A stretch of DNA of 64,000 bases, taken from contig JRUP01000027.1 of assembly GCA_000773965.1 (NCBI GenBank), positions 62,001 through 126,000 on the forward strand. The letters are read 5' to 3'. Positions 39,110 to 50,326 of this stretch are shown piece by piece. The notes under the pieces were generated by a model that was given only the letters and a program-made list of their open reading frames with translations, did no database searches and was not told where the DNA came from. Every line of letters starts with the position of its first letter. Within the stretch, counting starts at the first letter, position 1. This DNA is from Enterobacter cancerogenus. Lineage in GTDB: Bacteria; Pseudomonadota; Gammaproteobacteria; Enterobacterales; Enterobacteriaceae. The position numbers and the translations under genes are program-made.

Positions 39110-40645
39110 TTACAGTGCGGGTCCACGTGAAGGCGAGCGGTCCAGCAGCTCAACGCTGCCATCTTCGTTCTGTTGTTCCAGAATCACATCGAACCCCCAC
39201 AAACGATGTACATGCTTCAGCACTTCGCGGCGGCTTTTATCCAGCGGTGCGCGTTGCTGTGGCACGTAGCGTAAGGTCAGTGAACGGTCTCCGCGTAGAT
39301 CCACGTTGTAGACCTGGATGTTAGGTTCCAGATTGCTCAGGTTGTACTGCGCCGAGAGCTGCTGGCGAATCGCACGATAGCCTGCCTCATCGTGAATCGC
39401 GGCAATTTCCAGGAAGTTATTGCGATCGTCATCCATTACCGTAAACAGGCGGAAGTCACGCATCACTTTGGGTGACAGGAATTGGCTGATGAAGCTCTCA
39501 TCCTTAAATTCACGCATGGCAAAGTGCAACGTTTTCAGCCAGTCGGAACCCGCGATGTCCGGGAACCAGTAGCGATCTTCTTCCGTCGGTGACTGGCAGA
39601 TACGCTTGATATCCTGGAACATGGCGAAGCCTAAAGCATAAGGGTTTATGCCGTTGTACCACTGGCTGTTATACGGTGGCTGATACACCACATTGGTATG
39701 GCTGTGCAGGAACTCCATCATAAAGCGCTCCGACACTTTCCCTTCGTCGTACAGATGATTGAGGATGGTGTAATGCCAGAACGTCGCCCAGCCTTCATTC
39801 ATTACCTGCGTCTGTTTCTGCGGGTAAAAATACTGGCTGACCTTACGCACGATGCGCAGCACCTCACGTTGCCAGGACTCCAGCAGCGGGGCGTTTTTTT
39901 CCATAAAGTAGAGCAAGTTTTCCTGCGGTTCCGAAGGATAGCGCGCCGCTTCCACGTGCACAGACTCCTTCTCTTTACGCGGCAGGGTGCGCCATAAGGT
40001 GTTTACCTGGCTCTGCAGATACTCTTCACGGCTTTTTTGCCGCGCTTTCTCTTCCTGCAGCGAGATCTTTTGCGGACGTTTATAGCGATCCACACCGTAG
40101 TTCATCAGCGCATGACAGGAGTCGAGCAGGCGTTCCACCTCTTCCACGCCATATCGCTCTTCGCAATCAGTGATGTAGTTACGCGCGAATAATAGGTAAT
40201 CGACGATAGAACTGGCATCGGTCCAACTGCGGAATAAATAGTTATTTTTAAAGAAAGAGTTGTGCCCATAGCACGCGTGCGCCATCACCAGCGCCTGCAT
40301 GGTCATGGTGTTCTCTTCCATTAGATAGGCAATACAAGGATTGGAGTTGATGACGATTTCGTACGCTAAACCCTGCTGGCCATGTTTATAGCGCTGTTCG
40401 GTTTCAATGAATTTTTTGCCGAACGACCAGTGTGCATAGTTAATCGGCATACCTACGCTGGAGTAGGCATCCATCATTTGTTCGGAGGTGATGACTTCGA
40501 TTTGATGCGGATAGGTATCAAGCCCGTAGCTTTTGGCTACACGGTCAATTTCCGCCAGATAGACATCAAGCAGTTCGAAGGTCCAGTCGGGTCCATCACT
40601 GAGTCGTTTACTGCTCCGGGTTGGCTCGTCAAAGATTGTCGTCAT
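39110..40645 (-). CDS. ycgB: SpoVR family protein YcgB
   Basis: A 511-residue SpoVR-family protein. In B. subtilis SpoVR takes part in spore cortex formation; in enterobacteria YcgB is a stationary-phase protein that works with the kinase YeaG and YeaH. The ATG at 40645 (MTTIFDEPTRSSKRLSDGPD) is used, and 14 upstream codons are dropped. Strongly conserved blocks include SDGPDWTFELLDVYLAEID, EENTMTMQALVMAHACYGHN and NEGWATFWHYTILNHLYDEG. yeaGH lies 8-12 kb away, closer than in E. coli. Confidence 0.95.
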   Translation of the reverse strand: MTTIFDEPTRSSKRLSDGPDWTFELLDVYLAEIDRVAKSYGLDTYPHQIEVITSEQMMDAYSSVGMPINYAHWSFGKKFIETEQRYKHGQQGLAYEIVINSNPCIAYLMEENTMTMQALVMAHACYGHNSFFKNNYLFRSWTDASSIVDYLLFARNYITDCEERYGVEEVERLLDSCHALMNYGVDRYKRPQKISLQEEKARQKSREEYLQSQVNTLWRTLPRKEKESVHVEAARYPSEPQENLLYFMEKNAPLLESWQREVLRIVRKVSQYFYPQKQTQVMNEGWATFWHYTILNHLYDEGKVSERFMMEFLHSHTNVVYQPPYNSQWYNGINPYALGFAMFQDIKRICQSPTEEDRYWFPDIAGSDWLKTLHFAMREFKDESFISQFLSPKVMRDFRLFTVMDDDRNNFLEIAAIHDEAGYRAIRQQLSAQYNLSNLEPNIQVYNVDLRGDRSLTLRYVPQQRAPLDKSRREVLKHVHRLWGFDVILEQQNEDGSVELLDRSPSRGPAL

Positions 40646-41146
40646 AGCGCACCTCTGTTTTGCAAGCGGCAGGCAACGGATTGTCACCTGTCACGATCGT
40701 TTAAGGCTTCATCCTGAGAAAGACGGCCCAATAAAACTGAGCGAACACTTCAATGATAGTCCACTGTCGCTTATCCGAAACCGGAACTCAATCGAATTCT
40801 TTTGGCAGAAAATCATTCAAAAATCGACGCTTAAGTCATTACTAATGACAACTGTTGGTTTTAGAGTAATTGGCAGAATAAAATTCTGTTTATAAGTGCA
40901 TTATATGACTGCGGCGCTTTCTCCTGAAAAAAGAGAAAAGCACTGCCCTGCGCATAATAAATTGCTGGTTAATGGTTTTATGGCATAAAAAATCCTGATT
41001 TTTGCACTACCTCATGATTTATGTGTGCAGGAAGGTGAAAAACATGTGAAATATGTCTGTCGAATGTAAGATGAGAAGTGCTGTCTGGTTATGCTGATTC
41101 AGGCAGCATTCATAGTTGATTATGCTTTTGCCGCGGCGAGGGGCTT
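40646..41146. other. ycgB-dadA divergent regulatory region
   Basis: About 500 AT-rich bases that must hold promoters for both genes. TGTGA at about 41046-41050 followed by TCTGT is a weak CRP-like site; E. coli dadAX is controlled by cAMP-CRP and Lrp. I see no gene and no strong repeat. Confidence 0.45.
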
Positions 41147-42448
41147 ATGCGCGTAGTGATTCTTGGAAGTGGTGTCGTGGGAGTGGCGAGTGCCTGGTAT
41201 TTGGCGCAGGCTGGACATGAGGTGACGGTCATCGATCGCCAGCCGGGGGCCGCGCTGGAAACCAGTGCCGGCAACGCTGGCCAGATCTCTCCAGGTTATG
41301 CGGCGCCCTGGGCGGCACCGGGCGTGCCACTGAAAGCGGTAAAATGGATGTTCCAGCGTCACGCGCCATTGGCCGTCCGCCTCGATGGCAGCAAGTTCCA
41401 GCTGGAATGGATGTGGAACATGCTGCGTAACTGTGACATGCGCCATTATCAGGAAAACAAAGGACGCATGGTACGTATCGCGGAATACAGTCGTGATTGC
41501 CTGAAAGCATTGCGCGCCTCGACCGGTATCGCCTATGAAGGCCGGCAGGGTGGCACCTTGCAGTTGTTCCGCACTCAGCAACAGTTTGAGAGCGCCAGCA
41601 AAGATATTGCCGTGCTCAAAGAAGCCGGTGTGCCTTATGAACTGCTGGAAGCACATCAGCTCCACAGCGTTGAACCGGCGTTGGCCACGACCGCGCACAA
41701 GCTGACCGGCGGGCTGCGTCTACCGAACGATGAGACCGGAGACTGCCAGCTGTTTACGCAGCGCCTGGCCGAGATGGCAGCCGCTGCGGGTGTCACCTTC
41801 CGCTATGACACTCAGGTTGATCAACTGCTGCGTGAAGGCAATCGCATTTACGGTGTGAAGTGTGGTGATGAGGTGGTTAAAGCGGATGCCTATGTGGTGG
41901 CCTTTGGTTCCTACTCGACCGCGTTGCTTAAAGATATCGTCTCAATTCCGGTTTATCCGCTAAAAGGCTATTCCCTCACCATTCCGATTAAGAATCCCGA
42001 CGCTGCGCCGGTGTCCACCATCCTCGATGAGACCTACAAAGTGGCGGTCACGCGCTTTGACGATCGCATTCGCGTGGGAGGCATGGCGGAAATTGTTGGT
42101 TTTAACACCAAACTGACGCCTGCACGACGTGAAACGCTGGAGATGGTGGTCAGCGATCTCTATCCTGAAGGCGGTTTTGTTGAACAGGCCACGTTCTGGA
42201 CGGGACTGCGTCCGATGACACCGGATGGCACGCCGATTGTTGGGCGTACGCCGCTGTCTAATCTCTATCTCAACACCGGTCACGGAACGCTGGGATGGAC
42301 CATGGCCTGTGGTTCCGGTCAGCTATTGGCTGATTTGATTTCCGGTCAGAAACCGGCAATTGCTGCAGACGATTTGTCAGTGCTGCGCTACCTGCCAGGT
42401 TTCGAACCCCATTCGTCGCCGTTGCGTAACGCTAACGCGGCGCGTTGA
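41147..42448 (+). CDS. dadA: D-amino acid dehydrogenase small subunit DadA
   Basis: Membrane-associated FAD enzyme oxidising D-alanine and other D-amino acids to keto acids, feeding electrons to the respiratory chain. The 433-residue product has the N-terminal dinucleotide fold [20 protein letters not shown] and the FAD-oxidoreductase blocks [20 protein letters not shown] and [19 protein letters not shown]. It is followed 21 nt later by dadX, forming the alanine-catabolic operon. Confidence 0.97.
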   Translation: MRVVILGSGVVGVASAWYLAQAGHEVTVIDRQPGAALETSAGNAGQISPGYAAPWAAPGVPLKAVKWMFQRHAPLAVRLDGSKFQLEWMWNMLRNCDMRHYQENKGRMVRIAEYSRDCLKALRASTGIAYEGRQGGTLQLFRTQQQFESASKDIAVLKEAGVPYELLEAHQLHSVEPALATTAHKLTGGLRLPNDETGDCQLFTQRLAEMAAAAGVTFRYDTQVDQLLREGNRIYGVKCGDEVVKADAYVVAFGSYSTALLKDIVSIPVYPLKGYSLTIPIKNPDAAPVSTILDETYKVAVTRFDDRIRVGGMAEIVGFNTKLTPARRETLEMVVSDLYPEGGFVEQATFWTGLRPMTPDGTPIVGRTPLSNLYLNTGHGTLGWTMACGSGQLLADLISGQKPAIAADDLSVLRYLPGFEPHSSPLRNANAAR

Positions 42449-42469
42449 GACCTCAGGGAGAGCACAAGC

Positions 42470-43540
42470 ATGTCACGTCCTACTGGCGCCACCATTAACC
42501 AACAGGCGCTGCGCCACAATCTGGCGATTGTACGGCAGGCTGCACCACAGTCGCGGGTTTGGTCAGTGGTCAAAGCCAATGCATACGGGCACGGTATCGC
42601 GCGTGTCTGGCAAAGTCTGGCAGAGACCGATGGTTTCGCGCTGTTGAATATGGAAGAAGCGATTCTGTTGCGTGAGCAGGGTTGGAAAAAACCGATTCTG
42701 TTGCTGGAAGGTTTCTTCCATGCTGAAGATTTAACGTTGATCGATCGTTATCGCTTGACCACCAGCGTGCACAGCAACTGGCAGATTCAGGCGCTGGCCA
42801 AAGCTTCACTTTCTGCACCGGTTGATATCTATGTGAAGATGAACAGCGGCATGAATCGGCTGGGTTTCCGTCCTGAACAGGTTCAGGCGGCTTGGCAGAA
42901 ACTGCGTGCGCTCCCTAACGTCGGTGAGATGACGCTGATGGCGCATTTTGCGGACGCGGAAAACCCGGAAGGACTTATCGAACCGATGAAGCGCGTTGAA
43001 CTGGCCGCCGAGGGTTTGGATTGCCCACGCTCGCTCTCCAACTCTGCTGCCACCTTGTGGCATCCGGAAGCGCACTTTGACTGGGTGCGTCCGGGGATCA
43101 TTCTCTATGGCGCATCGCCGAGTGGGAATTGGCAGGATATTGCCAGCAGCGGCTTGCAGCCTGTGATGACGCTGAACAGTGAAATCATTGGTGTGCAGCA
43201 GCTCAGTGCCGGTGACGGTGTGGGCTATGGCTATCGCTATCATGCATCGGGCGCACAGCGCATTGGTATTGTGGCCTGCGGCTATGCCGACGGCTATCCG
43301 CGTCATGCGCCAACCGGCACGCCAGTGAGCGTCGACGGCATTCGCACCCAGACGCTGGGCGCGATCTCCATGGATATGATGATGATTGACCTCGAACCGT
43401 GCCCGCAGGCCGGGATTGGTTCCAAAGTGGAACTGTGGGGCAATCAGGTGAAAATCGATGAGGTGGCGAAAGCCGCCGGCACGGTGGGCTACGAGCTGAT
43501 GTGTGCACTCGCGCCCCGCGTACCGGTTGAGATTATTTAA
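42470..43540 (+). CDS. dadX: Catabolic alanine racemase DadX
   Basis: PLP enzyme that converts L-alanine to D-alanine for DadA. The 356-residue product has the PLP lysine K35 in VVKANAYGHG, the catalytic tyrosine Y253 in DGVGYGYRY and the metal/dimer motif SMDMMMIDLEP. It ends 8 nt inside the 3' end of the convergent MFS gene; in E. coli cvrA follows instead. Confidence 0.96.
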   Translation: MSRPTGATINQQALRHNLAIVRQAAPQSRVWSVVKANAYGHGIARVWQSLAETDGFALLNMEEAILLREQGWKKPILLLEGFFHAEDLTLIDRYRLTTSVHSNWQIQALAKASLSAPVDIYVKMNSGMNRLGFRPEQVQAAWQKLRALPNVGEMTLMAHFADAENPEGLIEPMKRVELAAEGLDCPRSLSNSAATLWHPEAHFDWVRPGIILYGASPSGNWQDIASSGLQPVMTLNSEIIGVQQLSAGDGVGYGYRYHASGAQRIGIVACGYADGYPRHAPTGTPVSVDGIRTQTLGAISMDMMMIDLEPCPQAGIGSKVELWGNQVKIDEVAKAAGTVGYELMCALAPRVPVEII

Positions 43541-44726
43541 GCGCGGTCACGCTGCCGTGCATCTTCTTACTGCAGCGCCAGGCAATCAGGGCCAGCGCTG
43601 CACCTAATAGCATCATCAAAGCCAGTGCTGATTTTTCTGCAACCGGCAATGCCACAATCATCAGGCTGCCACCCGCGCCGCACGCCATCTGGATAAACCC
43701 CTGCAATGCCGCGGCAACGCCTGCCTGCTGTTGATACGGCTCTAACGCGTAGCTGGTGGCCGGGCCAACGGTAAAGGCCAGTCCTGCAACCGATACCGCC
43801 ACCGGAATCATATACAGCGCCCAGTGTGTCTGCCATACGGCAGGCAACAGCGTCATTCCCGCCAGCAGCAGAATGGCACCCAGCAGCATGGTGACGAAGC
43901 CCATCGCCAGGCAGAACGGGCGTCCGGCTTTACGGATAGTCTTATTCACAAACGCACTCACCAGCATGATCCAAAAGCCGTTGGCACCAAAGGCAAAGGA
44001 GAATTGCAGGGGCGTCAGACCCCCTTCCGTCATCAGCACGTGGGGTGCCAGTGACACATAAGTCAGCACCATGCCGAGCGCACCCGCATTGGCAAAGGCG
44101 AAGGCAAGAAAACGCGGTTCACGTGCAATCGCCGCGTACTGCGCCAGCGGCAATCCTTTAACTCGCAGCGTATCGGCAGGACGGGTTTCCGGCAGGCAGA
44201 ACACCACAATCAAACCAATCACGGCAGCATAGCCACACAGGAACCAGAAGGGCGCACGCCAGCCGTAGGCTTCAGCAAGGATGCCGCCCAGCAGTGGCGC
44301 CAGTGCCGGCACAATATTCAGTGCACCATTCAGGAAACCATAGGCGCGTGCGGCTTCATCACCGCTTAAACGATCACGCACGCCACTGAAGGCCACCACA
44401 GCACTGCAACAGACCGCGCAGCCCTGAATCAAACGGGCGAGGAAGAACACCGGCCATACGGTGGCGGTCGCAGCCACAGCGCTACCAACGATGTAGAGTG
44501 CCAGGCCAATCAGCGCAATCGGCTTACGGCCAAAATTATCGACCAATGGTCCGGTCACCAACTGGCCGATGCCCATCACCAGTAAGAACAACGGAATGGT
44601 GATCTGAATTAAACTGACCGGGCTGTTCAGGCCTTCAGCGATTTGCGGCAGAGTGGGAAGGTAAAGATCGATGCCGAGCGGTGCCAGCAGCACCAGGCTT
44701 AAAAGCAGCAGGGTAAATTTTTGCAT
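43533..44726 (-). CDS. MFS drug efflux transporter, Bcr/CmlA-like
   Basis: A 397-residue major facilitator protein of the DHA1 group. About 12 hydrophobic segments are seen. Family marks are GIDLYLPTLPQIAEGL, the loop motif GPLVDNFGRKPIALIG (about residues 59-74) and LPETRP in the middle. Relatives include Bcr and CmlA pumps for bicyclomycin, sulfonamides or chloramphenicol; the substrate here cannot be deduced. Its last 8 bases overlap the end of dadX. It is not at this place in E. coli. Confidence 0.85.
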   Translation of the reverse strand: MQKFTLLLLSLVLLAPLGIDLYLPTLPQIAEGLNSPVSLIQITIPLFLLVMGIGQLVTGPLVDNFGRKPIALIGLALYIVGSAVAATATVWPVFFLARLIQGCAVCCSAVVAFSGVRDRLSGDEAARAYGFLNGALNIVPALAPLLGGILAEAYGWRAPFWFLCGYAAVIGLIVVFCLPETRPADTLRVKGLPLAQYAAIAREPRFLAFAFANAGALGMVLTYVSLAPHVLMTEGGLTPLQFSFAFGANGFWIMLVSAFVNKTIRKAGRPFCLAMGFVTMLLGAILLLAGMTLLPAVWQTHWALYMIPVAVSVAGLAFTVGPATSYALEPYQQQAGVAAALQGFIQMACGAGGSLMIVALPVAEKSALALMMLLGAALALIAWRCSKKMHGSVTALK

Positions 44727-44788
44727 CTGAAACCAGAAACGTCCTGTTAAACAAGCGGGAAGGGTAATGACTTAGCCGGGAAAAAGAA

Positions 44789-44831
44789 AGGAATAAAAAA
44801 GCGATGTCTGCTGGACCAACACAGACATCGC
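44789..44831 (-). terminator. Intrinsic terminator of the wbaP-like gene
   Basis: On the minus strand a 10-bp stem (44801-44810 with 44822-44831) is followed by TTTTTTATTCC, 14 nt after the stop. Confidence 0.8.
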
Positions 44832-44844
44832 GTCGAGGGTAGGA

Positions 44845-46311
44845 TCAGTAAGCGCCGTCGCGGCGTAACACTACGCCTGCGGTTTTGAACAGAATGGCAA
44901 TATCGGTCCACAACGCCCAGTTCTTCACATACCAGGAATCGAAATAGACGCGGGTGTCGTAGTCGATGTCGTTACGACCACTCACCTGCCACAGCCCCGT
45001 CATGCCTGGTTTCGCCATCAGGTAATAATCGACATCCCCTGCGTAGCGTTCCAGCTCAGCTTCGATAACCGGACGTGGTCCCACCAGACTCATCTCACCA
45101 CGAATCACATTCCACAACTGCGGCAATTCGTCGAGACTGGTTTTACGCAGGAAGCCGCCAATTTTGGTGATGCGTGGATCGTTCTTCAGTTTGAAATCAC
45201 GATCCCATTCGGCACGTGCTTCTTCACTGGTTGCCAGCAGGTTTTGCAACACTTCCTGCGAGTTGGTGACCATAGAGCGGAACTTGAGGCATTTAAACTT
45301 CACACCGTCTTGCCCAACGCGTTCATGCCCATAAATGGCATTGCCGCCATCACGTTTCACCATCGCACACAGCAGACCAAATACCGGGGCAAGGAACAGC
45401 AGCAACAGTGATGCCACCACAACATCGAAAGTACGCTTGAGGAAGCGGGATGAGCGTTTCGCCAGATTGTTGCTGACGCGTAGGATCATCACTTCGTGGC
45501 TGAAGATGAATGACATATCCGTACCGTAAAGCGGCACGCCGCGCAGGGTTGGGATCACGGAGATCGAGCGGCACTTCATTTTGGACAGGAACTTCAGCCA
45601 TTTATCGCGCACCACCTGCTGTTCAAACTCAGTGGCGACGATAAATTGCGTGTTGTCGCGATCCATGGTTTGCCAGTTGATGTCTTTCCAGGTGATCACG
45701 GGTACACCATTCACGTTCTCAGGGTGATGCTCATCTTCCAGTGAGATGAAAGCCTGGACGTTGTAGCCGAGGATTTCCTCACTCTGCAGTGCCGCATAGG
45801 CTTCCATGGCATTCTTGCCTGAACCAATAATGATGGTCTCTTTCTGCCACTGACCTGCGCGGTTAATGGCACGCTTGACCACCGCACGCATCAGCGGCAG
45901 CAGTAGCAGTGCGTAAGTCCAGCTAAACACCCACACCATGCGCGAAAAATCCCACTTGGAGAAAGCAATCAGCGCCAAATCCAGCAGCGAGAAGACGAAC
46001 AGGGTTTTAACAATCTCTTTTAACTCGAACCAGAACGGTTTGCGGTAAGTGTAATGACGCATGCGCACCCAAAACCACGCGGTGCAAAGTACAGAAAGCC
46101 CTAATTGAGCGATGAAGCGGTACTCAATCTGCTGCGGCGGAATAAAGGTGTCCAGTTCTCCCCAAATACCCTGAACGGTTGCTGCAGATAAAAACAAAGC
46201 CAGATTCAGAGCAATTAAATCCGAAAAGCTTAAAGCGACTTTTGCGATGAGATTTTTACGCAATCCGCTCCACGAGCGGGTTGCATCATTCATTACCAAT
46301 GTACTTGCCAT
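44845..46311 (-). CDS. Undecaprenyl-phosphate sugar-1-phosphate transferase, WbaP family
   Basis: A 488-residue polyprenyl-phosphate hexose-1-phosphate transferase, the type that begins assembly of O-antigen, colanic acid or amylovoran-like exopolysaccharide by adding galactose-1-P (or glucose-1-P) to the lipid carrier. Four N-terminal membrane segments (about residues 22-140), a middle CoA-binding-like domain (IIIGSGKNAMEAYAAL), then a reentrant membrane helix and the catalytic domain with KCLKFRSMV, KTSLDELPQLWNVI, GEMSLVGPRPV and KPGMTGLWQVSGR. It resembles WbaP/AmsG closely. No other polysaccharide gene is nearby. Confidence 0.88.
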   Translation of the reverse strand: MASTLVMNDATRSWSGLRKNLIAKVALSFSDLIALNLALFLSAATVQGIWGELDTFIPPQQIEYRFIAQLGLSVLCTAWFWVRMRHYTYRKPFWFELKEIVKTLFVFSLLDLALIAFSKWDFSRMVWVFSWTYALLLLPLMRAVVKRAINRAGQWQKETIIIGSGKNAMEAYAALQSEEILGYNVQAFISLEDEHHPENVNGVPVITWKDINWQTMDRDNTQFIVATEFEQQVVRDKWLKFLSKMKCRSISVIPTLRGVPLYGTDMSFIFSHEVMILRVSNNLAKRSSRFLKRTFDVVVASLLLLFLAPVFGLLCAMVKRDGGNAIYGHERVGQDGVKFKCLKFRSMVTNSQEVLQNLLATSEEARAEWDRDFKLKNDPRITKIGGFLRKTSLDELPQLWNVIRGEMSLVGPRPVIEAELERYAGDVDYYLMAKPGMTGLWQVSGRNDIDYDTRVYFDSWYVKNWALWTDIAILFKTAGVVLRRDGAY

Positions 46312-46688
46312 AAAACCTGCTCTCTTTTCTTAAGTAAAAGATGGCCTGACCAGAATCAAGTACGCGCTCAGGAGTTGTCCACCGAAAATAAAAAGAAATG
46401 ATTTTTCAGTGCGATATAAGTCAATGCTGCCATAAGCGCTGCATGGAAAGGGCCGTTTGAGACGTGATGTACGTCACGAAAAGCTGCAGCAACGTTTAAG
46501 AGTATGCAGGAGTTATTTGACAGAGTTAATATGGAAATAGTCTTAAAAGGAAATAAATGCTGCGTGAAATAGTGAGTTAGCTAATTGAAATACAAGGTTA
46601 AAAGCAAAAAAAATACAGATAGAACGCTTCATTTTAAGACTGCTTTTAGGAATGACCGCCATACGAAGCGGATGGCGGCGGGGGTACA
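46312..46688. other. AT-rich gap upstream of the wbaP-like gene
   Basis: Holds the promoter region of the wbaP-like gene, the CRP-like palindrome and a CCGCCAT/ATGGCGG hairpin (46656-46678) that could end the 77-residue gene. A TTGACA at 46517 has no suitable -10. No gene is seen. Confidence 0.5.
46463..46478. promoter_or_regulatory. CRP-like palindrome upstream of the wbaP-like gene
   Basis: CGTGATGTACGTCACG has the GTGA-N6-TCAC core of a CRP site and is a perfect palindrome. It lies about 150 nt before the wbaP-like ATG, which is far for an activator but possible for an upstream promoter. Confidence 0.4.
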
Positions 46689-46922
46689 TCAGGCGGGTTT
46701 TTTTAATACCCAGCGGTCTTGTTGCTTGTCATAGTGTCCGATCTGCAGATCGACGGGCTCGCCATCAATCCACGCCGGCACGCTGGTTTCATGATCCCAG
46801 CCATCGAGTTGGTAACTCAGGCCGGGGTTGGTATTGCAGGGAATGCTGATAGTATCGAGCTTTTCAGCATTCAGTTCTGCATCAACGATCTCGTAACGAC
46901 CAATCTTTACCACGTGTCCCAT
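46689..46922 (-). CDS. Unrecognised 77-residue protein
   Basis: I do not recognise a family. The ATG at 46922 (MGHVVKIGRYEIVDAELNAE) has GGGAG 7 nt upstream; 16 upstream codons are dropped. It looks globular and soluble, rich in aromatic and acidic residues (PGLSYQLDGWDHE, IDGEPVDLQIGHYDKQQDRW), with one cysteine and no signal or membrane segment. It lies between the wbaP-like gene and cvrA, part of the set not found at this place in E. coli. The clear ribosome site and balanced composition support a real gene. Confidence 0.6.
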   Translation of the reverse strand: MGHVVKIGRYEIVDAELNAEKLDTISIPCNTNPGLSYQLDGWDHETSVPAWIDGEPVDLQIGHYDKQQDRWVLKKPA

Positions 46923-46999
46923 GCGCTTCTCCCGTTTGTGCTGGGTGGAACAGTGATCATAGTCGCTCACGCGCAGTTTTGGCGTTTTCGCGGTTAAGA

Positions 47000-48727
47000 T
47001 TACTCCTTGTCTTCCATCACGCGTACGCCAATTTTAAGGATTTGGTTGTCCTCTTTCTCCGCCACGGTCCAGGTCAATTGGTTCCACTCCACCTGATCGC
47101 CCACCACCGGTGTACTGCCCAGCAGGCCCATCACCAGTTGACCGAGAGATTGCTGATCGTTGGTGGTTTCATCAAGTTCCAGCCCATAAATTTGCGCCAC
47201 ATCGCGTAAACGTGCCTCAGCATCCAGAATGAAGTCACCAAAGAAGCGTTGATCGAGCGCGACGGGTGGAGACTGACTGAACATTTTACCCAAAGCGGGC
47301 AAATCACGTTCACGCCCAATCACACATAGCACATCGCCCTCTTTAAGGCGCGTGCTGCCGTTGGGATGCATCAGCGCGTTATCGCGGAACAGGGCAGCGA
47401 TGCGCGTTTCGCGTGGCATCTGCAAATCACGCAGCGCGGCTCCGATACACCATTTATCAGCACTGAGTTGGTAAACAAACTGCTCCCAGGGGTTTTCAGG
47501 GTGGATGTCCAGTCCGACGCGGCTGATAGGTGATGCAGTAGGGGGAACCACCACTTTGGCGCGTTTGGCCGCATAGCCCAGTGAGGTGCCCTGCAGCATC
47601 AACGACACGAGAACCACGAAGAAGGCGATGTTGAAGTAGAGCTTGGCGTTTTCCAGCCCGGCCATCATCGGGAATACCGCGAGGATAATGGGGACTGCGC
47701 CACGCAGGCCAACCCAACTGATAAAGATGCGTTCGCGGCCGGTAAAGCCCTTGAACGGCATCAAACCCACCAGAATTGAAAGCGGGCGCGCCACCAGGAT
47801 CAGCCACAGGGATAAAATCATGGCAGGTACGGCGATATGCCATAAGTCGGATGGCGTGACCAGTAAGCCCAGCACGATAAACATGCCGATCTGACTCAAC
47901 CACGCCATACCATCGAAGGTTTGCAGAATACCGTGACGGTTGCGGATCGGGCTGTTACCCAGCAGATAACCACACAGGTAAACCGCCAGAATACCGCTGC
48001 CTTCCATCACCGTGGTCAGTGCAAACACAATGATGCCGCCGCTTAACGCCAGCAGGGGATAGAGACCTTGCGCCAGATTGATACGGTTAATCAGTTGCTG
48101 TAGTGCCCAGCCGCCGCCCAGCCCCAGTACAATACCGAGACCGAACTGTTGCACCAGATGTACCACAAACATCCAGCTTAAGCCTGACTGGCCTTGCTGG
48201 ATCATGTCAATCAGCGTGATGGTCAGGAATACCGCCATGGGATCGTTACTGCCGGATTCAATTTCCAGCGTGGAGCTGACACGTTCGTTAAGCCCTTTAT
48301 CCCCCAGTAGCGAGAAGACGGCGGCGGCATCGGTGGAACCGATAATCGCGCCAATCAGGAAACCTTGCATCAAATCGAGTTTAAAGAGCCAGGCTGCAGC
48401 CAAACCGGTTAAACCGGCGGTTATCATCACACCGACCGTGGCGAGTGATAATGCGGGTCCCAGCGCCACCTTGAATGAGCTGGCTTTGGTACGCATGCCG
48501 CCATCCAGCAAAATAATCGCCAGCGCGAGGTTAGAAACCAGATACGCCACCGGGTAGTTGTCAAAAGCGATGCCGCCAATCCCATCAACGCCAGTCAACA
48601 TGCCTAACGCAAGGAAGATCACCAGAATAGGGATGCCAAGCCGTGACGAGAATGAACTCAGAAGAATACTTGCTGCGACCAGCACGGAACCAATAATAAA
48701 CAAACTGTAAATCATGCTGGCATTCAA
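47000..48727 (-). CDS. cvrA: K+/H+ antiporter CvrA (NhaP2 family)
   Basis: CPA1-family cation/proton antiporter of the inner membrane. The 575-residue product has about 12-13 hydrophobic segments up to residue 400, including the acid motif [20 protein letters not shown] and [14 protein letters not shown], followed by a cytoplasmic TrkA-C/RCK-like domain ([21 protein letters not shown]) and a CorC/HlyC-like C-terminal part. It aligns with E. coli CvrA along its length. In E. coli it is next to dadX; here three genes lie between. Confidence 0.94.
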   Translation of the reverse strand: MNASMIYSLFIIGSVLVAASILLSSFSSRLGIPILVIFLALGMLTGVDGIGGIAFDNYPVAYLVSNLALAIILLDGGMRTKASSFKVALGPALSLATVGVMITAGLTGLAAAWLFKLDLMQGFLIGAIIGSTDAAAVFSLLGDKGLNERVSSTLEIESGSNDPMAVFLTITLIDMIQQGQSGLSWMFVVHLVQQFGLGIVLGLGGGWALQQLINRINLAQGLYPLLALSGGIIVFALTTVMEGSGILAVYLCGYLLGNSPIRNRHGILQTFDGMAWLSQIGMFIVLGLLVTPSDLWHIAVPAMILSLWLILVARPLSILVGLMPFKGFTGRERIFISWVGLRGAVPIILAVFPMMAGLENAKLYFNIAFFVVLVSLMLQGTSLGYAAKRAKVVVPPTASPISRVGLDIHPENPWEQFVYQLSADKWCIGAALRDLQMPRETRIAALFRDNALMHPNGSTRLKEGDVLCVIGRERDLPALGKMFSQSPPVALDQRFFGDFILDAEARLRDVAQIYGLELDETTNDQQSLGQLVMGLLGSTPVVGDQVEWNQLTWTVAEKEDNQILKIGVRVMEDKE

Positions 48728-48923
48728 CGGCGTTCTCCTGCGGTACGAGCGAAAAAGACAAACTGCGGGGGATTCACACAGACAAGGTGAAAAGATAATG
48801 CCTTATCAATAGCTTGTCAGCGCTTAATTGCATATTTTTTCAATCTGCGGAGCGCTATCCCATAGATAGTTAAAATTGTGTGAAAAATCAGCGGGGATTT
48901 CAGGCGAATGAGCGGTGGCGCGG

Positions 48924-48952
48924 AAAAGAAAAAGCCGGTCAATGACCGGCTT
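48924..48952 (-). terminator. Intrinsic terminator of yeaGH
   Basis: On the minus strand stem AAGCCGGTC/GACCGGCTT with a 3-nt loop (48932-48952) is followed by TTTCTTTT, just past the yeaH stop. Confidence 0.85.
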
Positions 48953-48957
48953 GGTGT

Positions 48958-50313
<1,356 letters not shown>

Positions 50314-50326
50314 TTACAGGTAACGA

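Noticed and set aside
46517-46545. TTGACA as part of a plus-strand promoter
   Set aside because: No acceptable -10 follows at 16-18 nt and no plus-strand gene lies downstream.
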